Source: Hyaloraphidium curvatum (lineage: Eukaryota > Monoblepharomycota > Hyaloraphidiomycetes > Hyaloraphidiales > Hyaloraphidiaceae). From it: a stretch of 64,000 nucleotides of DNA. A model generated the notes under the pieces. That model made no database searches and was not told the DNA's origin. It saw only the letters and a list, made by a program, of their open reading frames with translations. The stretch lies in assembly GCA_025558095.1 (NCBI GenBank), contig JAIVFI010000025.1, forward strand, positions 558,001 to 622,000, in the 5' to 3' direction. Shown piece after piece: positions 29,455 to 38,345 of this stretch; the first letter of the stretch is position 1; the number at the start of each line of letters is the position of its first letter. The translations under genes were made by a program, and so were the position numbers.

Positions 29455-31734
29455 ATGGGGGCCCCCGCCGCGCCACCGGGGGCCGATTCCGGCGCGGAGC
29501 TGCCGCGGGCCGTGTCGGACGGGCTGCTGGCCGAGTTCTTCCGTGCGGTGCCGCGCGGGGCGACGTCGCTCCACCGTGAGACTTTCTGGGAGGTGCGCAA
29601 CGCCTCGGCGGAGGCGCCCTTTGCCGGGGACGCGCGATGGATCGATTTGTATGCCGCGGAGGTTCTGGTCGCGACGCTCGAGTGGTTTGGGGCCGTGACG
29701 CTGGAGAGGGACGTGTCGACGGGGACGCGCGACGCCCCCGAATGGCTCGGACAAAGGACACCGGGGCAACTCGCCGCGGACGCCGAAGCGCGGTGCCAGG
29801 CGCTGCTGGCGGAGGAGATCCGCGCGTTCCACGCCGCCGCCGCCGGCCGCTCCGCCCTGCCGATGACGGTGCGGACGCTCGCGCTGCTGCAGGCCCTCGG
29901 GCTGGCCGCCGCCGCGATGAGCCTGGTCTCGGCCGGCTCCGCCGCGATGCGCACGCTGCTCGAGAACACCGCCGCCGTGCTGCACCACTCGGCCGCGTTC
30001 CCCGGCGCGCTCGTCGGCAACCCGCCCGATGCCCTGCTGGAGGACTGGCTGCTCTCGCAGTACCTCGTCGATGCCGTGCACACGTCCATGCTGTATACGT
30101 CGTTCCACGCCCTCGCCACGGGCGAGGCCGCCGCCTGCGACTTTGCGCGCGCCTTCCCGGACCTGCGCCTGCGCGTGTCGCTGCAGCTGCTCACCTCGGT
30201 CGCGCCGGCGTCGCAGCGGGTTCCCGGCACCCCGACTCCCGCCGCGTACGCCGCCATCTTCTCCGACGTATCGGTGGGGGACGCCTACGGGTGGATAGAC
30301 CCCGAGTGGGACCCGCCCGCGTATCCGGCGAGGACCGAAGCCGTGCTGGCGTCCACCATGAGCGGCCTCCTCACCTCGGGCTACGGGTCGCTGACCCAGA
30401 TGGCCTTCTTCTTCGAGTACCACGCCTCGCGGTTCGCATCGTGGCTGGCGGACCGCGGGCTGCGGGTGGTTGACCTCGCCCTCGCGGACGGCCCGCCGGC
30501 GCCCGCCTTCGACGGGCAGGAAGCCGTGCTGGAGCACATGCGCGGGGTGCTCGCGCACCCGGACCTGCCCGAGGCCCTGCGTCGGCGGGACCACCTCCGC
30601 GGCGCGATCGCAGAGGTCGAGGCGCACCTGCCCGTGCTGCTCGGGCAGCCGCCGGACGCGCGCCCCTCGCGGATCCCGGACGCGGTGAAGAACCTGCCCC
30701 GGGACTATCTCATCCCGCTCGGCATGATCGGCGTCCTCCAGTACGTCGCGCTGCAGCTCATCTCCCCCGACCCCTTCGCCGAGTTCCGGCAGGGCGCCCC
30801 GCGCGACCCCGGGATCCCCGCCGAGCTCAACGAGCACCTCCTCACGGCATGGCTCGCCTCCCCCGCCTTTGCCGAGACCTGCTCCCGCGCCCTCGCCGTG
30901 GCCGAGCTGGCCCGCACCGCCGTCGGCAGCTTCCCCGCCGAGAGCGTGGTCGGCAACGTCTTTCTGAAGCCCCTGGACCGCGCGGCGGTGCAGGCCGCGG
31001 GGCACTGCGTCCTCGTGCTCCGCCGCCTGACCACCGCGTTTGCCCACGCGACGGAGCACGAGTACGCCCGCGCCGCCGCCCTCCACACCGCGCTGCTCTC
31101 GGACGCCCGCGCCTGCCTGGACTTCATGGCGCTCGCACGGCGGTCGGAGCTCGAGCCCGTGCGGCTGGTGATCGAGGGCCTGCTCGCCGGCGACGACATC
31201 CGGCTTTCCAGGAGGGACGCGCAGATGCTCGCGCTGGCGGCCAAGGCGGTCTCGCGGTGCCCGCACGGCGAAGGCGGGGCGAGCGGTGGGTCGTGCTGGA
31301 TATGCGCCTCCAGGGACTCGTCGGAGAGGCGGGCGTCGCGGGACGCGGGGCAGGGCGACGAGGATGGGGAGGGGGCGGGGCACGAGGCGCTGGCCGCCGT
31401 GCCCAGCTTCGCGTTGGTGGCCCTGGCCGGGGCCTCCTCGGAGCTGTCGTCGGCGCGGACCTCGTCGCGGGTCTCTCCGGCCGGGGCGGGCGGCAGCAAG
31501 GCCCCGATGACGCGCAGGGTGCGGTTCAACCAGCTCGTCGAGGTCTACCAGACCTACTCCCCCGAGGACTACCCGGCAAGGTCGAACGCCGCGGACGGAC
31601 CCGACGAAGAGGGGCAGGGATGGGACAGCGCGGTGCCGGCGCCCGTGCCGGCTGCGCGGTCGGATTTTACCCTCTCGGCGCTGCTGCAGCAGAGGGGCGA
31701 CATGCCGGATCTGAAGCGGTACTGGGCTAGATGA
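29455..31734 (+). CDS. Transcription-factor-like helical protein fused to an RVxF module (copy E)
   Basis: A single-exon gene for 759 residues. The first ~600 residues resemble the fungal-specific transcription factor middle domain: L-L-A-E-F-F-R-A-V followed by S-L-H-R-E-T-F, then long helices to an A-A-G-H-C-V-L-V-L stretch. No Zn2Cys6 cluster is visible. The last ~140 residues are different: a CWIC cysteine pair (as in copy A), a Ser/Ala/acidic linker, then R-R-V-R-F followed by V-E-V-Y-Q-T-Y and E-D-Y-P-A-R, and a C-terminal D-M-P-D-L-K-R-Y-W. That is the complete module of the small RVxF proteins at 12436, 19274 and 24052, so the module is either borrowed or was the source. A PP1-docking role is inferred from the motif. 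The start at 29455 is the first M before the helical domain. Confidence 0.6.
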   Translation: MGAPAAPPGADSGAELPRAVSDGLLAEFFRAVPRGATSLHRETFWEVRNASAEAPFAGDARWIDLYAAEVLVATLEWFGAVTLERDVSTGTRDAPEWLGQRTPGQLAADAEARCQALLAEEIRAFHAAAAGRSALPMTVRTLALLQALGLAAAAMSLVSAGSAAMRTLLENTAAVLHHSAAFPGALVGNPPDALLEDWLLSQYLVDAVHTSMLYTSFHALATGEAAACDFARAFPDLRLRVSLQLLTSVAPASQRVPGTPTPAAYAAIFSDVSVGDAYGWIDPEWDPPAYPARTEAVLASTMSGLLTSGYGSLTQMAFFFEYHASRFASWLADRGLRVVDLALADGPPAPAFDGQEAVLEHMRGVLAHPDLPEALRRRDHLRGAIAEVEAHLPVLLGQPPDARPSRIPDAVKNLPRDYLIPLGMIGVLQYVALQLISPDPFAEFRQGAPRDPGIPAELNEHLLTAWLASPAFAETCSRALAVAELARTAVGSFPAESVVGNVFLKPLDRAAVQAAGHCVLVLRRLTTAFAHATEHEYARAAALHTALLSDARACLDFMALARRSELEPVRLVIEGLLAGDDIRLSRRDAQMLALAAKAVSRCPHGEGGASGGSCWICASRDSSERRASRDAGQGDEDGEGAGHEALAAVPSFALVALAGASSELSSARTSSRVSPAGAGGSKAPMTRRVRFNQLVEVYQTYSPEDYPARSNAADGPDEEGQGWDSAVPAPVPAARSDFTLSALLQQRGDMPDLKRYWAR

Positions 31735-31826
31735 GCGCTGCTTGTACTCGGAGCTTCAATAATCCGACGACATTCAAAGGCACATTTGGCCGTTCTAGCT
31801 TTTCCAAACGCTCGGCTGTCGGCATT

Positions 31827-33047
31827 CTAGAGGCTTCCCCCTGGGTGCCTCTTCCTCACGCCGCCTCGCTCGTTCCCCGCACCGCCCTTCGCACCGCCGC
31901 CCGTCTTCATCACGTCGACGAGGGTGTCGACCAACTCCCTCCCTCCGACGACCACCCGATCCCACCACTTGGGGTCGTCCGGCGTGAAGAAGGACTTGCA
32001 GTACAGCCGCCACGCGTCCTCCGGGTCGATCGCGAGCTGCTTCTCCCTGGTCGTCAGCGACGGCACCGAGTAGTGGTAGTGCCGGTTCTCCAGCGACATG
32101 ACCTCCATGTTGCGCAGCCCGCTGTAGGTGCCAAAGTCCTGGTGGATCCCCGTGAGCTTGGCCCTGCCGCCCTTCTTCTCAAGGAGGCCGGCGACGTATG
32201 CGTGCACCGAGTTTTTGAACAGCGCCGGGTTGAGCGTGCGCAGGTTCCTGAAGATGGGGTAGGCCTTCCTGAGCGCCTTGATCCTCGCGGCGCCCTCCTC
32301 CGACTCGTCGCGCAGGCACATGGTCTGCGACCCGCCCCACTCGTCCCCGATCCCCGTGTGGATGTCGACGATGGCCACGTGCTCGAGGGTGTCGGCCGAA
32401 AGGAGGCCGTCGAGGTACCTGCCCACGCTGGAAATGACGCCCTCGACGCCGTGGCCGCCGAAAAAGACGCCCTCGGGGTTGACGTACTGCGGGAAGCCGA
32501 CGGCGGTCGAGAGGGCCTTCATGCCCATTGTGCAGGCGCAGACCACGGTGCTGGCCTTGAACCGGAGCGAGGACAGGTACGCGGTCGGGGGCGCGGGCAC
32601 GTTGAGCAGGCCCTTGTCGACGAAGGGGGTGAACGTCTTGGGCGCGCCCTTGAGGCTGCCCGGGTCCGCAGTCCAGTTGCTCATGAGGTTGACGTTGCTT
32701 TCGTTGGCCCACCGGTTGTTGTGCGTGCCCCAAGGGTTGAGCAGGTGCACGAAGGCGGCGGCAAAGTCGCCGTCGGGGTCGCGGAACGCGTCGGGCAGGC
32801 TCCGAAGCAGGTCGATCTGGATCGCGGAGCCCGGCAGCGCCTCCACGCCGTGCGTGCCGGCGATGTGGATCAGCAGGTACTTGGGCCGCCGCGACCCGAC
32901 CAGCGCGACCTGCGTGTCGAGGTCCACGCCGTCGCGCGGGTCGCGCAGCGTATGCACCGTCGTGAGCTCGCGCGCGTGGGCGCGGGCGGCGGCGGTGAAC
33001 GCGTCCTTGGCCTCCACGTAGTTGCGGAGGACGCGGGTGCCCGACAT
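31827..33047 (-). CDS. DUF2817 family M14-like metallohydrolase
   Basis: A single-exon gene for 406 residues matching the DUF2817 family, which is related to zinc carboxypeptidases. Visible family features are A-G-T-H-G-V-E (His and Glu as candidate zinc ligands) near residue 65, L-N-P-W-G-T followed by N-E-S-N-V-N-L near 110, G-V-F-F-G-G near 205, and V-D-I-H-T-G-I-G near 235 with a third candidate ligand. The usual R-N-F after the N-V-D-L motif is replaced by M-S-N-W. No signal peptide is present, so it is probably cytosolic; the substrate is unknown. Its first 16-17 codons and upstream flank are part of a 72-bp tandem duplication (32999-33142); the upstream copy has lost the start codon. 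It is convergent with the gene ending at 31734. Confidence 0.7.
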   Translation of the reverse strand: MSGTRVLRNYVEAKDAFTAAARAHARELTTVHTLRDPRDGVDLDTQVALVGSRRPKYLLIHIAGTHGVEALPGSAIQIDLLRSLPDAFRDPDGDFAAAFVHLLNPWGTHNNRWANESNVNLMSNWTADPGSLKGAPKTFTPFVDKGLLNVPAPPTAYLSSLRFKASTVVCACTMGMKALSTAVGFPQYVNPEGVFFGGHGVEGVISSVGRYLDGLLSADTLEHVAIVDIHTGIGDEWGGSQTMCLRDESEEGAARIKALRKAYPIFRNLRTLNPALFKNSVHAYVAGLLEKKGGRAKLTGIHQDFGTYSGLRNMEVMSLENRHYHYSVPSLTTREKQLAIDPEDAWRLYCKSFFTPDDPKWWDRVVVGGRELVDTLVDVMKTGGGAKGGAGNERGGVRKRHPGGSL

Positions 33048-33142
33048 GGTGGTTGTTCCGCGGCCGCCGGACGCGTCCTCGGCCTCCCGCTGGTTGCAGA
33101 GGACACTGCTGCCGGATGTAGTGGTTGATTCGCGGCCGCCGG
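32999..33142 (-). repeat. 72-bp tandem duplication across a start codon
   Basis: Two 72-bp units, 32999-33070 and 33071-33142, share roughly three quarters of their bases, including the 3' block CGCGGCCGCCGG on the plus strand. The first unit holds the initiation codon and first codons of the DUF2817 gene. The second lies upstream and has no ATG at the matching position. Confidence 0.75.
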
Positions 33143-33509
33143 AGTCCGGGAAGTGTCAGCAGAAATAGTCGGCGGAGCGGGCGGACCCTGGCGCGGCGAA
33201 TTCAGCCGCGGGTCAACCACTTCCCCCGCCACCGCGCCAAGCAGGAAAAAACAACCGGGCCCGATTGCCGACAGAGTGCAGAGAGAAGCAACGATAGACT
33301 CGAGCTCGGCTCCTCTCGGTGCAGCCGCATTCGCGTTCCGCGTCGCTCGGGCAGCGCACCGCGGCTCACTGTCTCGAGGCGAGAACAATGATGGTGATGT
33401 ATGATACCGGGCAACTGGGAACATGATCTTGAAGATTCTGCGGGACCTGAGTTCGTTGGGATTGATTGGCGTCGGAGACCGGGATGGAGTGTACTGAGGC
33501 GGGTCCTGT

Positions 33510-33725
33510 GAGGGGCCGATGTCGCCCAGCTTGTCCACCGTGGACCGGCAGCTCCGCTTTCGCCTCCCTCTAGGGCACCGGGACCGGACGCTAAGCCGCA
33601 TGCAGACCCGAAGGCCTTCTGGGAAACGTCGGCGTCGGCGAGGATGCCGAGGGAGCGGGCAGACAGGTAGACAGGAACGGCCCGCGAGGTAGAGCGGCCG
33701 GAAAAAGAGCCAGACGTAATGATCG
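33510..33725 (+). pseudogene. 3' relic of an RVxF-module gene
   Basis: An open segment after a TGA near 33509 encodes G-P-D-A-K-P-H-A-D-P-K-A-F-W, then S-A-S-A-R-M-P-R-E and a TAG at 33668-33670. This aligns with the end of copy C (GPDDRPLPDLKAFW, SASARRPRD). Nucleotide similarity continues about 50 bp past the stop into the 3' flank, matching the reverse complement of roughly 24000-24170. No V-x-F module or N-terminal part remains upstream, so it is a detached 3' fragment. Confidence 0.7.
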
Positions 33726-33965
33726 AGATGAAGATGAGGAATACCACGAGGCCAGATGGTCTGGAGTCGACCTGTCCGAGCTCGTTCTGTCCACGGAGCT
33801 CGGGAGTCCGCGCCGCACGCCAGCAACACCAGTCGTCGAGTCCGACTCCTCATGCCCGCCCGGCGCCCCGTTCGCGCCGCCGCCGTCTTCTCTCCCTTTC
33901 CCGCTCAACTCCACCCTTCTCGTCGCGCACAGCGCCGGAGCGCACGTCGGGGAAGCGGCCGGCGG

Positions 33966-34070
33966 AGCGCCACGTCATCCGAGCTTTGACTTCGATGCTG
34001 GTACCGGCGCCGCCCTCGGGAGGTGCTGGAGCCGGAACGGGGCCCAAGCAGGGGCCGTATCTCGGCGGAA
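33966..34070 (+). repeat. dispersed ~105-bp repeat, copy 1
   Basis: Starts with GCGCCACGTCATC, has CCGGCGCCGCC about 40 bp later and ends near GCAGGGGC...CGGCGG. Related copies are at 34278 and 36052 in the same orientation, with clear but imperfect similarity. No coding function is seen. Confidence 0.5.
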
Positions 34071-34277
34071 ACCGTCGTGGGAACGGGGGCGAGCTGGACG
34101 GACCGGGCGCAAGACAGGGACGGGCTTCCGGCGCGGGGCGCCGTTCTCCCGGACGACGCCTCCCGTACCGGAGCCGGCACTGGTGCCGACAATCCGATGG
34201 TCCCCGCGCCCCACGAGCAGCTGCAAGACGTGTGCGGCGGCGGGCTGCGACCCAAGGGCCGGGAAGTCGAGGGCCAG

Positions 34278-34380
34278 CGCCACGTCATCACCGCTTCTGC
34301 CCCGCGTTTGCTCCGGCGCCGCCTTGCGGGGGTGCCGGTTCGGGCGCGGGGTTGAAGCAGGGGCGTGGAATCGGCGGAGG
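34278..34380 (+). repeat. dispersed ~105-bp repeat, copy 2
   Basis: Same order of blocks as copy 1 (GCGCCACGTCATC, CCGGCGCCGCC, AAGCAGGGGCG). The downstream 60-80 bp also resemble the flank of copy 3 (GGGAGCCGGACGGGG block), so the element may be longer than 105 bp. Confidence 0.5.
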
Positions 34381-34713
34381 GGAGAAACGGGGGAGCCGGA
34401 CGGGGGCGAACGGCGGATGGCGGACGGCGGACGGCGGTGGGCTTCCAGCCCGGGGCGGGCTGCACTGGCGGACGGCACTTTTGGCACTTTTCAAGTGCTG
34501 TCTACCCAACAGTGTCCTTTCTTCGGGCCGGTCGGGCCGTTGATCTATCCCTGGGGACTGCGCACATTGCGTAATCCGTGGGAACAGACGTAGGGTCTCG
34601 CCAGAAGCGGGCGGGGCGGCGGCCGGAGGGCGGCTGGGGATCGTGCTTGGAACCTTCTGTCGAGAACGTCGAAGATTCCCCGCCCGTCGGTCTCCACCGC
34701 GACGACCGCCGCC

Positions 34714-35764
34714 ATGTCCGCCAAGCTCCCCACTGCAACACCCGCCATGCCCGATGACACCCTCCCGCCGTGGGTCCGCGCCCTCCTCGCCCCCGCCCCC
34801 GGCGCCACGCTCCTCGACATCGACCTCTCCTCGGCGGCCGGCGCGGGCCGCTACACCGCCGCCTGCCGCGGCGCACCCCTCTTCTCGCGGCACATCTCAC
34901 GCGCCGTCAATGCGAACGTCGACGCCGCGGTGCTCTGCGGCGAAGAGACGTCGGGCGGCAAGGCCGCCGGGACGGGCGAGATGTCGCTGCAGGGCGCGGC
35001 GTCAATGGCCGTGCTGGCAGAGACCATGCGTGATTTGGTCGGCGGCAAACGTTTGGCAAGGATCGAGATTGCGTACAAGGCCGGCGTGCCGGTGCCGGCG
35101 TGGGTCAGGTGCACCGGGCGCGTCACCGCGCTGCGCGGAGCCGAGATCGACACCGAGGCCGCGATCGTCGACCCCGCCACCTGGACCCCGTTGGTTACGG
35201 CCAAAGCAACGTGGGACTCGCAGCGGACGCGTGGAATCAGGGAATCGGTTCCGGAACACATTGCAGCCGTCGTTTCTCGTGGCCACAAATCGCCAGCGCT
35301 GATCGAAGCGGTTGGCCGCCTGGTCGCGCAGCCCACCTTCGGCGGCAATGGCATGGATAACATGCGGCACTGGAAGCATACCGTGTTTGCCGGGCCTTGC
35401 GACGTGTACTGCGAGGTGGACCGGGAGACGCTGCCGATCGCGCTCTACTTGATGGCCGAGTGGGTTTCTTCCTGCAGCTACGACATGATTAACGAGTGTG
35501 ACCCGTTGCCCGCTTCCCGCCTCCAGCACCTCGGCGTGCTTCAACGGCTGGGCCGACGCACAGCACCACATGGTGTTCACCGGCACCCTCTCCTTCGAGT
35601 TCGAGCCCGTCGTCATCTCCTCGGGCTGGGTGCACTTCGTCTCCCGACGGATCAAGGACGAGTCGAGAAAGATGGCGGTTGAATTCGAGGCGGAGACGGG
35701 CTGCGGCGTGCGGCTCGGGCGCGGGCAGGGGGTGATGGTCAAGGTCGGCAGGCTGAAGCTCTGA
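34714..35764 (+). CDS. Hotdog-fold thioesterase-like protein
   Basis: Two exons, joined over a 67-nt intron at 35460-35526 (GTGGGT...CTCCAG), encode 327 residues. Residues about 95-170 fit the hotdog thioesterase pattern: L-Q-G-A-A-S-M-A-V-L-A-E helix, then the strand I-E-I-A-Y-K-A-G-V-P-V-P and V-T-A-L-R-G-A-E with the final T-A-K-A-T-W. A second hotdog-like half may follow (M-V-F-T-G-T-L-S-F-E-F to the end), which would make a double-hotdog protein, but its motifs are weak. The usual Asp/Glu of the catalytic helix is not obvious, so thioesterase activity is uncertain. A shorter 31-nt intron sharing the same acceptor is possible but smaller than any other intron here. Confidence 0.5.
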
Positions 35765-36051
35765 TGGATCTGGACTGTGATGGACAGGATCGCAAACAAG
35801 GATTAGATGATAGTGGGCGCAATGTGGTAGTTTCTTCCGCGGATTGCTGGATCTGTTGACTTCGTTTGAACTGGGGCGAAGTGATAACTCGTGCGAGCGC
35901 CTTTCCACACTGTCACCTTACCGCCGCCCAATTCGCGTCCTGTGAGCACTGCTGCGCTTCACCCTTCACAGCTCGTGTTCTCTCGTCACGCTAGTCTGCT
36001 CGGGCGCCCCGCGACGGGGAACTCGGCGCCCACGAGTTGGGGAGACTTCGA

Positions 36052-36150
36052 GCGCCACGTCACCACCCCGGCTGCGATCCTGGGCAGTTCCGGCGCCGCC
36101 TTTCTGGTAGTGCCGGCGCGAGCACAGGGTTGGAGCCGCAGCGGACGGAA
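36052..36150 (+). repeat. dispersed ~105-bp repeat, copy 3
   Basis: Begins AGCGCCACGTCACC with CCGGCGCCGCC about 40 bp later, matching copies 1 and 2 near 34 kb. It lies about 2 kb from them, beyond the hotdog-like gene. Confidence 0.45.
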
Positions 36151-36479
36151 GCAGGAGCGTGGCTGGAACGAGGGAGCCGGACGGGGCCCGGATGAGGACA
36201 GACGCGGGCTTGACTTCCGCCGCGGGGGCGCTACTCTGGGGGACAGCTCACTTTCATCCGCGAGCCGTCGTTGTCGAAATGGTCGTCCCCGCGGCGATGG
36301 CTTGAAGACGGAGCGGCATGCTAACCGGGCGGTTGCGAGACCGGCCGTGCCTCTGTTAGGAAGCTTGCCGCATCGGCCGTGACTCGGTGGCCGTTGGGCG
36401 TGGACCAGTGTCGCATCCAGCGAGACCCTGGGCGCCGCGGGACTGGCTGGTCGGCATCCATATAGGGGCATCCTCGTGC

Positions 36480-38100
36480 ATGTCCCGGATTGGTTGATCG
36501 GTCGGGGACGCTTCACGCATCCAGTGGATTCTTCGGCGGAGGCGGACCTGGACGCTGATGACTCCTTGGCGGGGCCGGCGATCTCGCTTCGCGGATCGCG
36601 CGCCCGCCGCGCGATTCCAGAAGTCGGTATAGCCAGCTCCGCCCGACAGCCAGCACAATTTGGTTTGCGGATTGGTGAACGGCAGAGGGCGGGGAGCGCG
36701 GGCCGTGCCGGTGGACCGCGCCATGTGCGGTCCGCGTGAAGTGAAGCGATACTCCCCGCCCATGCAGCCTTCGCCGGGACTTCCATCGTCGACCGGAAAG
36801 CTCCCGATCCCCTCGACGGGGCCTTTCTGGATGGACTGTGGGCAGGGCGGATGACCGGGCAGATCGGACCGCGTTGCGAGCGCGATCCTTTTCCTCTCGG
36901 TAGGCCAGCCCTGCCTCGCCTTCATGCGCATGGGCAATTTCTCATTGGAACACCATTCGTCGACGCTCTCTTGCGGGACTGGTTCGGGACGGACGCGGAC
37001 GCGGAGGGCTGGGCGGGGCTGGCGATCGTGCTTGGGATCGCGCACCCCGTGATCCGAAAAAAGGAGCGCGTGCCGAGGTCCCGCCCTACTTGGCCGAGCA
37101 ACTCGGGTTACGGAGCTCTGCGCACCATGGACGGGAGTTGGCCGCCGGGCGGGGAGCGCTTTGGCGGCGACGAACCAAGCTGCGGCATGGTCCGCATTGT
37201 CCAGCTCCCTGCCCCGTGCTTGCTACGAGCCCGAGAGCGGTCGCACTTCTGCGATTTGAACCGTTTGTGCAGAGCGGACGGCTGGAACGGACGGTGGGCA
37301 GGGCGGGCGACTGGGCTGATCGGACCGCGCCGCGAGGGCGATCCTTTTCTCCAGCGGTGCCCTGCCCTCGCACGCACAAGCTATCCGATTCCACCCTCTG
37401 CTCGACAGCGCTCTCTTTGGGGACCTGTCCGGGACGGACACGCACGGCTGTGGAGGGCAGGGCGGGGCCGCGATCTGGCTCTGTGGACTGTGCACCGCGC
37501 GATCCGTATGTGTAGAACGTGGACCCGCCCAATTTGGCATAACGACTTGGTTCTGCGGACGGTGTGAACGAGGACTGGCGGTGGCCACCGGGCGGGGAGC
37601 GCGACCACCGCGATGGACCAATCTGTGGCGTGGTCCGTGATCAGATGCTAGGGTCTCCCCGCCCCTTGCTCACCACAAGCCCGAAGGGCCCCGATGGACT
37701 TTCGAACCATGGACGCACTGTGGCGCAAGTATGGCGCAATGCGACCGGAACGGACGATGGGCAGGGCCGGACGATCGTGGCTGCTTCTCGGATCGCGCCG
37801 CCGGTGCGATCGGAAGCTGGATGTCGAGACGGCCCTGCCTTCTCCTCGCAAGCACGAGCATCCCGACGCTACCTTTTACTCGGACACTCGGCTCCTTGGG
37901 GCTTTGGGAGGACGGACGCCAACGCGGATCAAGAGGGCGGGGGCGGCGATCGGGCTCCTTGCTCGGATCGCATCGCATGCGTTCCGTGCGGAGTATGACC
38001 GTCCCCGCCTCGCATGAGGCCACATCGGATTCGGCTTGGAATGGATCGGGCATCCGGACCCGACGGGAACGGGAGATCGGATTGGGCGGGGCCGCAAGCT
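36480..38100. repeat. degenerate tandem array, ~440-480 bp units
   Basis: The block GGACGGACGC...GCGGGGC.GGCGATC.GCTT occurs near 36548, 36991, 37433 and 37910. A second anchor, GGGCAGGG(C)CGG, occurs near 36839, 37296 and 37758, in the first two copies followed by a GATCGGACCGCG block. Spacings are about 440-480 bp, so about four diverged units are present. No unit keeps one open frame with a recognisable motif. The array occupies the gene-free stretch between the hotdog-like gene and the truncated adenylate-forming gene. Confidence 0.65.
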
Positions 38101-38345
38101 GGCACCCGTGGACCGCGCGGGACGTGCGGTCAGCGGGCACCTGTATACGGCCTCGCCCTTCGCGCTGTTCATTCGTCGACAGTTGACTGTCGGGAAGAGG
38201 AAATCGGAGGTCTGCTTGAGGGACGGCGGTGACGGGACGTGGGAGCTTCTTCGAAAGGATCAGGTTTGCAGTCCAATGTAATCCGTTCGCGCCGGGTATA
38301 GTCCGCACCGCCGTCTTCCCCTCCTACTTCTTTCCCCACTGTCCC

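Noticed and set aside
29248-31383. Minus-strand open frame of 711 codons
   Set aside because: It is antisense to the 29455-31734 gene, with no domain-like pattern and Arg/Gly/His-rich composition.
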